This document shows, piece after piece, positions 13,384-24,900 of a stretch of DNA of 64,000 nt. Position numbers and translations under genes: made by a program. Each line of letters starts with the position of its first letter. The stretch's first letter is position 1. The notes beneath the pieces were generated by a model that was given only the letters and a program-made list of their open reading frames with translations, did not search any database and was not told where the DNA came from. Where the stretch lies: positions 1,302,001-1,366,000 of the forward strand of contig NC_031479.1 of NCBI RefSeq assembly GCF_000006565.2, written 5' to 3'. Source of the stretch: Toxoplasma gondii ME49 (Eukaryota > Apicomplexa > Conoidasida > Eucoccidiorida > Sarcocystidae).

Positions 13384-15332
13384 TTTGGGTGCAAAACGTA
13401 AACCCCAGAGTACGAGAAGCATATGAACTGGAACAAAAAAAAATGCGCATGTTCATTTCTGGGGGTGATGGAGAAGACACAGCCTCAGGAAGTTGTCCGC
13501 AGACGCAAAAGCAAAGCAACGCTCGAAGTAAAAACGAACGAACATGGGAATGATTGAGGGGATGTATTGGTACATCTGAGGAAAATAAATAAAGCAGAAA
13601 GGCGTATCAGGTACAGACAAGGGACAGATCCTGTTAAACGAGAAATACAGTCGGTTTTCCACGAGAGGTGACTTAACGAGAAGAAAAGTGACAACGGGAG
13701 AAAGAAAGCAAGTGCAGGAAAACTTGAGCGCGCGCAAGCCCATAATAGAACGAATACAGGATTGCAGAAAAGGCACAAGAAACTTACGACACCAGAAAGA
13801 GAACCAGCAGCTTGAGGTCATTATCCTGTCTCCATGTGGACAACCGGGTACAAATCTGTTGAGGCAGCGTAGTGCCTTGGGTAGGAGAACAGAGAAAGCT
13901 CGCGCGAACTTCCTGTCTTGCCAACCATGCGTTGATCGACAACATCAGATCTGTAGAAAAGCAGAAACTCTTAGACGCAAAACATCTATCGTCCACAAAA
14001 AACGGCCAGCTTTTCAGCGCGTCTTCAGAGGCCGATGTTGACAGCGACGGGAAGGATATCGATGCATCTCGGCGGCCGCCGCCACCCGACCAGTGACACT
14101 GCGGAACGAGCTGTCTAAAAGCATGAAGACCTGCACATGTGGTCATTTGAAAATAGACCTATGAAATAGACAGGAGAGAACGATCTACAGGTGAATGCTC
14201 AGGAAGATCAACACAAGACGAATACGCATCTACTGGTGTATGCACCTGTATGTGTGACGGCCAAAGTACATCAAACACACGGGTACACTGGAACGAACAA
14301 GTGTACATGCGTACGTGGTAGTGCAAGTCGATTGGCAATGACCCTCGTACTCCAAATACTCACATGTATCAGACAACTGATACTTGAACGCAGCAGTAGG
14401 TCCACAAGCTGTACAATCGTCAGGATATTCACTATGGTGGTCTGCTTCTTAACCCTAGCCTGTACGAAATACTTAGGTAGATACTGTTCGCTTAGTATTA
14501 TAACTAATCGTATAGGTACCCAACCAAGTAGAGATCTCAGTAATCGCCGTAACTGTGGAGTAAAAGATAAGCGTGCAGAGGCGCTCACTGGTGGCCACGA
14601 AGCCTGCAGAAATGAAGAAAGTGAGGTAGAACAGCCAGTTCGCCGCCAACGCATTCTCGTCCTTTGCCTGGCGCAAAACAAGAAAATGTTGATGATACAA
14701 GACAGTTCCGGAGTCCGTGACTAGACAAAACTATAAGTTCTGTCAAGTGGACCGTCAGTGACGAAAGCGAGGACGAGATGTGGAAGGGCGCACGACAGAC
14801 GCCAGGACGAACAAGATGGAGCACGGCGAGAAGGAAAGCGGGAGAGACAGCCATAAAAAACGCAGTGAAGAAGTTGAAGGTGCAAAGAGAGAAGCTGTGA
14901 GCAGACGCACAGAAACCTCCCACGACTTCTGGATGCAGATGAACGTGCTCACTAACAGTCCACAAGTAAGAAAAACCAAGAATGAAGGAAGGAGAAACAA
15001 GCGCGAGACAAAAATCCGTGTGTCCGTGGACAGAAACCGAAGATTCGCCTTACACCCTTCGTAGCGCGTATCGTCGCTATACATGAGGAAGCGAACGTCA
15101 GACAACCCAGGGCAAACGAAATTGGAAGAAAGACACTTCCTAAACTCGTCGGCGGGGGGTGCCAGTGAATCGATTGCGATTCGACTTGCTCTTGAGTTGG
15201 ATACTCCGGCCGGCCAATTTCGAACATTGTCATTATCCAGTCCATTGCTAGGTAGAGTGTGGAGAAGAGAGAGAAAACCGCAATGCAAATCGGAACCCAA
15301 AAGGCTGCCTGTCTACTTCCTGGCACGGCCAT
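11666..15332 (-). CDS. unrecognised multi-pass membrane protein, nine exons
   Basis: I did not recognise the family. Reading leftward, nine exons join in phase: 15332-15056, 14951-14794, 14667-14589, 14552-14520, 14408-14364, 14130-13788, 12812-12703, 12128-11976 and 11823-11666 (TAA). They give 451 residues. About six hydrophobic segments are visible: VPICIAVFSLFSTLYLAMDW, SVFLPISFALGCLTFASSC, FLWLSLPLSFSPCSILFVLA, NWLFYLTFFISAGFVAT, DLKLLVLFLVS, and ALATGVLTVCLLVLICKAV. A Ser-rich loop lies between the fourth and fifth. The soluble C-terminal tail (FPPLEYPEFPAKGTTPTR to ETRQILHRGI) is about 100 residues long. An in-frame upstream Met at 15497 would add a basic 55-residue leader. The last three exons are the most secure. 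The 14794 donor (GTGCGC) and the two short exons near 14.4-14.55 kb are the least. It may be a transporter or channel-like protein, but nothing proves it. Confidence 0.6.
13327..13380. repeat. (TA)27 microsatellite in an intron
   Basis: A 54-bp uninterrupted TA run, the longest in the window, lies in the sixth intron (13787-12813) of the membrane-protein gene. It is likely length-variable between strains. Confidence 0.93.
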
Positions 15333-17238
15333 GATTTCCGGAGGAACTGAGGACGATCTCCTTTTTGCCGTAGATAACTTTGCCCTGCGTCGTCTCCTCT
15401 TTGTTCCTTCTGGCCACCTTGACCTCTCTTCTTGCTTTAAATTGAATCTCGTTCCCGCACGTTTCTCCTGTTTCCCTTCTTTGCGTTCTCCCGTCACTTT
15501 GCTGCCGTCTCTCTTTTCGGGGTCTTTCTCCGTCGTAAACGGGTCCTTGTTTCATCAGCCGCGACAGTTCTGCCTTCGTCGTGTTTTCCCCCTCTGTTCT
15601 TGTGTTTCGTGTTGTCTCACTCGTCGTGTGTCACTCCTCCCTCCGTCCCGTTCCTGTTTCCTACTAGGTTCCCTTCCCTCTGGCTCATCCAAAAAAGGGA
15701 TCTAAATGACAGCGAACATCCCGACAACTTTTTCTCAGCTAAAATCACGAACTATGCCCAACACACAAGGCGCGTACCATAATTCCCGTATAGGTTCCCT
15801 CCTACACGGCAACACTTAAACAGGCGCGTTTCTAAACTATTACGAAGTCGAGGCGAGAACCCCACAACTTCCTATCCAGTCCACAAGAACCGAATGACAA
15901 CGCATTACTTTTACACAAGTGCTCAGTTGAACACACTAGATACACAAATTTTTGTTGCTGCATGTTGAGTCCACCAGTGACACCACATCGAAGGCGTTGC
16001 GCTACTTTTGACCTCGTTGAGTGCCCTCGCGGAAAACCAGCGGATCTTCTGAACACGTCTTCTGCGAAGAAGAAGCGTAAGCTACCACTTTTCAGTGACG
16101 CTTATTGAAAGAACAAATGAAGGTGACAGAATCAAAAGGAAACACAGGACCGCAAAGCCAACACTCTTCCACATTTTCAGCGGAATTTACTCACGTACCA
16201 TCGCCTGACTGAGGCCGTAGGCTGCAACCCCCCCTCCACCGCTCCCGTCGTTTCTCAGCCTGACGGCACTCAGACGGCGAGTTTCGGGAAGCAGCCTGCC
16301 TTTTCAAACATATATCAATCTACTGCGTTCCCGTTATTATTGGCGCAGAACGCGCAAAAAGAAGTCTTCACATCTACATCCCCGCCACGGCTGTCGCTTG
16401 GAAAACTGCTCTAAATGCCAATGATGGCCATTAGTGCACACATGAAAGCCGATGTTTTCTAAGCGAATAATACCAAGGGGAACTCCGGGTTGTCTTTGGA
16501 AGACGAAAAATCCAATGCATGACTTCGATGTAAGTAAAAGTGAGCTGAATTGAAAGCGAGGGAAAGAGACGCGAATTCTGGCTTGCTTGACTTCCCCCCC
16601 CTCCGGCCCCCCGCCTCCAGCGAAGCGAATGTGTCGCAGGTGACCGTGGAAGCCCCATTCGCCAACCAGCAGCGTTTCGGAGAGTGAAATCTTGATTCTC
16701 ACAGGAGCTAGAATTCTGAAGCTTACTCACAGTGTTGTAGGGACGCGTGTGAAGTGTCAGGCATTATTTCACTGGTGGGACGTGGCGGTGTTTAATAATT
16801 CGTTCCGGCATGTGTGTGTCTCAAATCCCCTTTTCTTCGCCGGCACTTCGAGGCGGAACGGGAGGGGGGCACACGTTTGCTTTGCTGCCAAAGCAGCCGA
16901 TTTCGCGCCCCCTCAACGGCTCAAAGGCACTTCAACTGCACATGCATGCACAGTTCCCGATTCGTCTGCCGGATCATGTGTGTGCATGTTTGTATGTTGT
17001 GGGCATCATTCACGTTTTCCGTGTTTATACTGGTTCAAGAGCGTACATTCAGGAAGTTGCACTAAATGGAAAATTGGCTTCCTGTGTGGACACAGGACAC
17101 GGGGGTTCTCTTTGTCTCCCTTCGCTGTGACGCGTTTTGTTGTGATCAAGGGCGCTGTTTAAGCGTGATGCATTAAGCGGCACTTCAGTCTGAATCAATC
17201 GCTCAACGCGTCATTTCCTTTCCTTTTTTGCTAAGGAG
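15333..17238. other. divergent intergenic region between the membrane protein and Gat1
   Basis: The two flanking genes point away from each other, so this 1.9 kb probably carries both promoters. It begins with a pyrimidine-rich stretch (15340-15690 on +), which may be the 5' UTR of the leftward gene. No supported gene was seen. Confidence 0.55.
16943..16950. promoter_or_regulatory. TGCATGCA palindrome upstream of Gat1
   Basis: TGCATGCA lies within ACATGCATGCACA about 290 bp before the Gat1 start codon. It matches the [T/C]GCATGC[G/A] element described in Toxoplasma promoters such as those of ribosomal protein genes, and resembles ApiAP2 target sites. That it acts here is inference. Confidence 0.35.
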
Positions 17239-18276
17239 ATGTCTCCTCGGTACGCGTACGCTACCCTGTTGACGGACAATTCTTTCTACTATGGTGTCGA
17301 GGCACTGCTCAAGTCACTGGAGGCTACGAAGACGCCTTACCCCGTGCTTCTTTTGCACACATCTGATGTTTCTCAGAGTACAATAAAAGCGTTGGTTTAT
17401 CAGCGTCGAAAAGCCCCGGCGAGTGAGGATGCGGGAACTACAGGGAAGGAAATGAAAACAGGGCAGGAAGTCATCCCAAGTTCACAGTGTCCAGAACACA
17501 CCCCAGGTAGAAACTTGCACTCCCCCATTGGCAGGAAAGGGGTAAACCCTGTGAGTTGCTCCGTCACACAAGACGAGACTAGGGTTCGTACTGATTCAGA
17601 TCGTATAGAAGAAGCAGAGCGTCGAGCCTCAGAGAGAACCTCGGAGCGAGCGAGAGCTGGGGAAACGGAGGAACAGGGCATTTGCGTTATTCCCCGACTC
17701 GTTGGTTCTGTCGCGTACCCTAAAGCGGAACGGGACACGTGCCCTGTTGAAGGGTGGAAGGACTGTTTCACCAAACTGCGTGTGTGGGAGCAGGTTGACT
17801 TCGATGTGATTGTGTATGTCGACGCGGACTGTATAGTTTTGCGGCCGGTAGACGAGCTTTTTCTTAGGCAGCCACTACCCGCCTTTGCACCAGATATCTT
17901 CCCTCCCGATAAATTTAACGCGGGAGTCGCAGTGCTGAAGCCCGACCTCGGCGAATACGGAAATATGGTAGCCGCGGTCGAGCGTTTACCTTCATATGAC
18001 GGAGGCGACACAGGGTTTTTGAACGCGTATTTCTCATCGTGGTATGAAAACGCAGCTGGCGCCCGTTTGCCCTTTCGGTACAATGCTCTGCGCACACTGT
18101 ATCACATGACGTACTCCAGTCGAAAAGGATACTGGAATGCCGTCAAGCCGATCAAAATCCTGCACTTCTGCTCCTCCCCGAAGCCTTGGGAACAACCAGC
18201 AAAGACCGACCTCGAGGAACTATGGTGGAAAGTCTTCCTTACGGGCACTGTGCCAACTGATTCTGATATCGTGTAG
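17239..18276 (+). CDS. GAT1: Gat1, Skp1 alpha-galactosyltransferase (GT8, glycogenin-like)
   Basis: This intronless 345-residue GT8 glycosyltransferase matches Toxoplasma Gat1. In the known pathway Gat1 is cytoplasmic and adds the terminal alpha-linked galactose from UDP-Gal to the hydroxyproline-linked glycan of Skp1, a subunit of SCF ubiquitin ligases involved in oxygen sensing. The N-terminus RYAYATLLTDNSFYYGVEAL is typical of glycogenin-type GT8 enzymes. The metal-binding DAD motif is at residues 195-197 (VIVYVDADCIVLRPVDELF), followed by KFNAGVAVLKPD, GDTGFLNAYFSSWY and KILHFCSSPKPW. A hydrophilic, Ser/Glu/Arg-rich insert at about residues 55-147 interrupts the fold. No signal peptide is visible, which fits a cytosolic enzyme. 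The C-terminal glycogen-synthase-binding region of true glycogenin is absent. The start (AAGGAGATGT) is the only sensible one. Identification rests on recognised length and motifs. Confidence 0.85.
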   Translation: MSPRYAYATLLTDNSFYYGVEALLKSLEATKTPYPVLLLHTSDVSQSTIKALVYQRRKAPASEDAGTTGKEMKTGQEVIPSSQCPEHTPGRNLHSPIGRKGVNPVSCSVTQDETRVRTDSDRIEEAERRASERTSERARAGETEEQGICVIPRLVGSVAYPKAERDTCPVEGWKDCFTKLRVWEQVDFDVIVYVDADCIVLRPVDELFLRQPLPAFAPDIFPPDKFNAGVAVLKPDLGEYGNMVAAVERLPSYDGGDTGFLNAYFSSWYENAAGARLPFRYNALRTLYHMTYSSRKGYWNAVKPIKILHFCSSPKPWEQPAKTDLEELWWKVFLTGTVPTDSDIV

Positions 18277-18989
18277 TGGAGGGAGAACCAAAGTGATGAT
18301 GAAAGAATGACCGACTTCCAAAAGAACGGAAACGCCGGACAGCTGCCTCGCGGTACCTTGGGAAAAGAGCGGGACGTGTGGAATCCTGTCAACTATCTCT
18401 TTCTGTGTCACCTGTGGACGAATTGTAAATCTTGTAAAGTACAAACGGAGTACAGCTTAATCTTGTAATTTTCTTTCTTCGAAGGACGCCAGTGCGCCGC
18501 AAGCGTCTAGTGGCCTGCAAAGACTAGCCTTAGGGACTGACTGGTTCGCGTACGCAACCATCACGCACAAGCATGTTTATTTGCCACTGGTGTGTCACTC
18601 AGCTAGACGCGTCATGTTTATGTATACGTACGTTTCACAGCCTCTCAGAGACATCCCGCACAACGCATGAACCGCTGCAACCAGAATACTGACCGTCAGC
18701 GGTTTCGCTTGCTTTAAATCGGGTTGTTTTGGAAAAACTCAAAGGTAGTCGTTCTGTACATCTCCCTAAGTTAAGCGGTAAGTTACTCGACGAGCATACA
18801 TTGACAATAAGACGGTTCTCACAATGAACATCCCAAAGAGGGCACTAGACCAAACAAAGGAGCTAAAAGACACGAGCAAGATGAAGATAAAACGCACCTT
18901 AGCGAAGGCCATATAACAAAGTGGATCTTCACAGTATCATTCTGTGTCCGTACCAGTCGCTGCGAACAAGAAGACGCATGTGAACGGTT
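18277..18989. other. convergent intergenic region between Gat1 and the WDR6-like gene
   Basis: This 713-bp spacer lies between two 3' ends. It should hold both 3' UTRs and polyadenylation sites. No open frame of note or repeat was seen. Confidence 0.6.
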
Positions 18990-21900
18990 CTACTCTCGGA
19001 ATTGAAAGCATTCAATACCGCCAGAGCTGCCCACTACGCACACCCGAACACCGCCAGGAACCGGTTTTCCGTCCAGATGAGCAGCATCCGCAACAGACGT
19101 TTTGATCGCGTCCACACGCTCCACCGAAAAAATTTGTGTCTCGTCGATGGTTGTAGACTCGCCCCAATATCGCCGCTGCTGGCATTCACGCGACCGCGCA
19201 TTTAACCTCTGGGCGGTAAGCGATGGTTTTCTTGTGGCACATGAACGCTGGATAGGCTCCGCTCCTTTCACCAGTCGAGATGAACTATTTTCGTTCCCAT
19301 CGCATCCACCAGAGGCCACACCCGGACGAATAGTCCACACCTGCACCCATCGATCCCAGCCTACAGTAAACAGAAGGGGGAAGAGAAGCGAGCAACTTCG
19401 TGCTGACGACGCATGAGCGTTTTCTACTCTACAGGCGGATATCAACCTAAGGGAGAGAGACGCGTTGTTCTCCTCGTGTTCTACGCAAATAAACTGGACC
19501 GTTACTGACTGGTCATCACCGCACGAGGCGACGCAGTAGCAAGGCGACTCCATTTCAGACTCTGCGAGGGCGGACGAACCCAGCCCTGCAGGAGATGCGA
19601 CCGACGCGCCGCTTTCAACCTTTGTCCCCAAAGCGTTTTGCGTTTCGGCCACTTCCAAGTCATTTACGCCACACTGGTGTGCGTGTAGAGTGCCCAATCG
19701 CTCCAGTCGAGGCACCGCAGCGCTCGTGTCCCCCAGGAACACCGCGATTTCTCCGGTGGTCATTCCGACCAGTACCAAGACCCCATGTGTGTTCGTTCTC
19801 GACGGTTCCTCACTCCCGAACTCTGTCTGGGAGCTAGCAAAGGAGCAGCCTCCAGCATCGTTTGCATGCGTGTCTAGACAAACGACACGAACGCAGAGAG
19901 CCGCGCCTTCCAGCGGGCATGATGCTCTTTTTTCTAAGCGACTGTTCCGGCTCCGGTCACCATGAGCCAGCTGCCCGAATTCCTGAGACCTCGTCAGCAC
20001 AAGTGTCGCTTCCACATACGCGACTTCGGCCGACGACGCAGCCGTCCACATGTGCACAGTCAGAGACTCGGTCCCGTCACGGAACTCACTGGTGTTCACC
20101 TCACCTCTGTCCCGCTCCGAAGGTTTTGAAAGACAGTCCCGCTCTACGAATCCGTCCACTCCGTTCAACCGAACTTCGGTCCCCTGTCCTCGATTGGAGA
20201 GCCGCGCGGACAGTGCATGGCTGATGCGCAGCGGATTGTTTTTCTGCGACAGTGTCGCAGAAACGCCTCCAGGAGCGCTCGACCGCGGTGCGGGAGGGCT
20301 GACAAAGAAAAGGTTGACAATGTTGCGGGCTCCAACACTCACCAGCATCTGCAGCACTGTCTGAGATTCGAGAAACCTCGATTTGGAAGGGAGAGAGCCA
20401 AGAAGTCTCACGGACCGCACAGCTGCCGTGTGGTGCACCCCAGTTTGAATCACTTGAAAATGCCACTTGGACGGAGTTGCGCTGGACGTACACAGGAGTT
20501 GTGTACCTCCTAAAGAACGCGGGCTGTCAGAATCCAACTGTTTTTGGTCTGTGCGATCCGAGAAACTGCCCCGGATCTTCTTAGTCACATTTCCCCCGTC
20601 AGTCCTTGTGGGATTTGCCGTCGCCAGATGCCCTAGTTGACGCGTGTGGTCTCTTGGGTTCGAGTCGGCAAGGTGTCGAGACACTTCCGCATCCACTATG
20701 CTGATGATTTTCACTGAATTGTCTTCGCCACCGGTGGCCAGCGTTTCCTCGTCCAGCCAACAAACCGACCAGACTTCCCTACCGTGAAAACCTGGATTGA
20801 AGGAAGCGCTTCTCCGTGTGTATTCCAAGAGAGATGGGAGGGTTGCCGCATGCGCAGAAAGGTCGTCTGAAGATGCCGCGCTCCTACTGCTCCCTTCAGG
20901 CAGCTCTCTAGGAGCCGAGGTGTCACTTTGGTTTCGTCTCTCTCTGGTCGTTTCTCCCGAGATCCGGCCGTCTTCAGCTACCGCGCACGGGGCAGGTTTG
21001 TTGCATTTGGCCTCCGTTGTCGGATCGCCTACGCCGAAGCTGGGCATCTTCGCAGTTGAAGGAGAGGCTGCTCGTCCGTGGACATGGAAATAAAGGAGAT
21101 GTTTCATGGCACTCGTGAATGTGTACTGTTGGGCGTGTTCGCGGTGGAAGTCCAGGGGTCGGCGACTGTTCCCACACCGCACGCGCATCAACTCCATGGA
21201 AGTCCTCAAGTCGAAGAGAACGAAGTCCGCAGTGCGGAACGCGCACAGCCAGTTGTGCCTCAGAGGGCCGACGTCCCCACCTGGGCTACCTGCGACTCCT
21301 TCGCTCTGACCCCCGTCGTTCTCAGACCACCACAGAGGCGCTGTCTCCGTAGGCACGAGAGAGTACATCAGCGTCAGCTGGGGAACTCTGACGCACGAGA
21401 CAGGGCAGAGTGTGACGGCGAAAGGAAAGCATGGCTCGTTTTTGTCCTCAGAACCCCGCTGGTCCACCTCGCCGTCTTGGCCTAGCCGATCCGCGCGGCT
21501 CCTCGACAGCGTCACGCCGTCGCTTTTCTGCTTTGTGACCCGCAGAAGCAAAATGGTCCCGTCCCCCCCACACGAGAGGAGGAAGTGACCCTGTGCCACC
21601 ACATCCCAAACTTTCTTGCCTTTGTGCACCCCCTTCAGTGAGTGTGCCAGCCTGCTCCGCGCCTCTGACCAGGCCCAGGTTGCGCGCCGGTGCCTCTCCA
21701 CCGACCTCTCAGAGCGGTGTGGTTCAGCCTGCAGTTCCCCACCCATCCACGCTGAAGTCCTTTCCGGAACCACGGCTTGGACGACATGCAAACTGCCGCC
21801 TTCGTCACCCAGAACGATTAAGATCGACAACTCGTGGCTGCCATGCGTGTTTTCACCCGCAGCTCCATCGGCTCCAGACCCTGTCGCCTCAGGCAACCGA

Positions 21901-24900
21901 CTCGTGGCTTGCTCTACGCAGAGCAAACCTAGGCAGGAGAAACAGCGAGACGCGTCTGTCTTGCTACGACCTGCGTGAGGTAGTTGAGTAGAAGCCACCC
22001 ATTCAACTACCGGCTCTGCATGCAGCCGGTGCAGTGCGTCAGCGGCCCTCGGGGTGTCCTCGTCCGACCTCTGGAAAGCGCCGTCAATTCTGTCGGGAAA
22101 CTGCCTTTCCTCCGAGAGTGTGGAAACAGCGTCAGGTTGCTTCTTCCCGCGCCCAGTTGAAACAGCCCACAAGGAAACAACTCCCGTGTGATCTGTGGCC
22201 ACTACGATGTTCTCGACTGGATGTTGTGTCGGGGTATCGCCGAGATCGTGAGGTTCCCCAAAGTCAGTCGCTGTTCCGTTTGCATGCGAAACTCGGGCAT
22301 CATCCGAACCTGAATGAGTCGTCCCCGTCACTGACGTAGATCTGAGGTCGGTGGCTGGAGTCCCCGTCTTGCCATAAGCATTTCTGTGATCGCGAACTTC
22401 GCTCCAGAAACTTTTGGTCGAGAAGGTACTCCGCGCCGCAGCGTGCAGGCCGCCGAGGAGTCCAGGACGCTGCAGAGCACACACATCGTTGTGTGAGGCT
22501 GGCAGAGCAATCTGAAAGAGGTTGCCAACTCGCGCGCGTTGAAAGCACGACCATCGCTTCGGCGGTTCGAGTGCAGGCTCCATTTCTCTGTTAGCCTCGC
22601 GCTCGGGATCTCGAGAACTCTCCGTCGCATTCAACGTCCGGGGACAGAAGACAAACCCGACCACAGTCCCGTCTGCACACCCTGCAGTTACCAAACCATC
22701 GAGGACACGGAGACACGTGAGCACAGCCGGGACCTTGACAAGAAGAAATGACGCAGCTACGCAGTCGCCCTCGTTCTCTCGTCCTAAAGGTGGAGAACCT
22801 TTGTCGATCTGCGACGAATCCCCGCTGTGAGACAGAGAAGAGAAACGAACACCCGACCCCTTCTGTCCCCAGCAATGGCGCAGGCCACGACTGAGACTGA
22901 GGAAAAACACGCAGCCAAAGTTGGTGGCGACGAGAGCAGAGTCGGTGTCCAGAAGCCGGACCTCCCGCACAAAGTCATTTGGGCCGCTGTGGTCCCGGCA
23001 GTTCCAGACGACCGTTCGGCGCCCGGCTCCGGAGCTCTGGCAAGAAACGTTGTCTCCTCGTTCTCCACGTTCCGTTTCTCTCTCCGTTCCGCTCTCTGAA
23101 GAGTTCATTGCCTGCCCCGACGCCGGCTGTCCGAGCCGCTTGCAGTGAGACTCCAACACCTCCCCGAACGTGGGTGAGTCTTCCAGAGACCAGAGCTTCA
23201 CGTCGCCATCTTCTCCTCCGGAAGCAATCAAAGGCACTCGCCTGGAAACGGGGGCTGTTGGCTTCTCGGGGGTACACACTGCGCGTACGCCGCGGCCTGC
23301 GTGGCCCAAGAGGCTGTAGAGGAATTCGCCTCGAAGAGACCAGATCCGACAGCTGGAGTCCTCGCCAGCCGAAACAATAAAGTACCTTCGTTGCGCCTCC
23401 TCAAACAGTCTATCTGACGACACATGCACAGGCAGTCCGGCACCGGAGGTGCCTTGCGGATCGGTTCCTGGAAAGGCGAAAGACCGACCAGAGGAAACAT
23501 CCAAGAGTGCGATGTCCCACACTCGCGACCGGTGTCCCTTCAGAGTCGCCACACACGCATATCCGGATTCCGTACACTTGCTTTCGAGCACGCAGACAGA
23601 CCCAGGCGCTGCTGCGGATTTCTGTCGCAGACTCTCGAGACCAGAAGGCAGTGCTCGGCCCTTGTCGGCGCCTGAGACCTCTTCGTTTCGCTTTTCCGCC
23701 TTGTCTCTCCCCTCCCCCTTCCCCGCGTTTGTCTGCATTTCGCCGTCGGCTTTCACGACAGAAGATTTCCACCAGAGACGAACTTCGCGGTCGTCAGACG
23801 CGGAACATAGCAGCAGGCCGTCGAGGTAGAAACACACCTTGAAAATGACACCACGGTGTCCCCTGAGAACCTGCCTTGGAGCTACTGACCTAGGCGAGTC
23901 GCGGTTTGTAGACGCTCCACAAAAATCGGAAAGATGCACTTGCGAAGACTGCCCATCAGTATTACATATGCTCTGCATGGACGGATCCGGGGATCCACCG
24001 CCATTCACACACGGCTTTCCACTCTCTGACCCTCCTGCGGGGCTGTGGCCTGAGTCGCTCGATTCCGGGGGTCTAGACACTTCGGCCTCGGGCTCCTCGC
24101 CGCGCGGTGCCACGCGGAAACAGCGGCTTTCTTGAGACTGAGGAAAGACTAGATTCCAGAGAAGAATGCTGCTATAAACAGTTCCACTGGCGACGGTGAT
24201 GGACGTACACGACTGAGTAGCGGCGAAGTGGGTCCCTCGGGTGTCTGGAGGAAAACGCCCATCGGCTGCGTCATCAGCGAGCGCGTATTTGTTTTCGGGA
24301 GCCGCAGGTCGGTTCCCTGAACTCCACTGCGCAAGAGGAATGTGGACAGCCAGGGAATACAGGAGACTTCGGTCTGTGCAAGTCCAGCTCGCGAGCAGCG
24401 TGCTGGCACCCGAGTCGAGCAAGTCGACTCTTCCGAGGGCAGTGCCGACGAGTAAGAAGGGGGCGAGCGCGGGAGGAGTCTGCCTCTCGCTTGTCGTGTT
24501 CACGTCCACTTCTCCATTTCGTTCAACGCGCGCTGCGGAGTTCTGCAGAATGCGGACGTCCAGAATCCAGTGACGAGAGGCGTACCGAAAAGGTTGCGAA
24601 AGTTGGGCTCTAACGTGAGGCCCATGCGGAAGAAGGCCGTTCCTCGCAGCTTTCGAGTTGACGCCGGCGCCTGAGGTTTCTGAGCAAGACTCTTGCGCCT
24701 TCTCACACGGTGAAAAGCGGCTATCTTCCGGTACGGATGCACGCGTTCGCGTCTCCTCTCCATCGCGTCTGTCGACGGTTTCGGGACTCCCTTCGATCCA
24801 CTGCAACTGGTAGAGAACTAAGTGACCGAGGCCGTAGGCGGCGATGTACGTTGACGACGCGGAAAGGCCTAGAATGTGGGTTGCGGAGGAAAACGGCGCA

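Noticed and set aside
14585..14965. An alternative leftward frame (EHVHLHPEVVGGF...) for exon 2 of the membrane protein
   Set aside because: It is also hydrophobic, but its phase does not join the first exon; the chosen frame joins both neighbours.
17239..18276. Naming the GT8 gene glycogenin
   Set aside because: It lacks the C-terminal glycogen-synthase-binding region and matches the length and motifs of the Skp1 galactosyltransferase Gat1.
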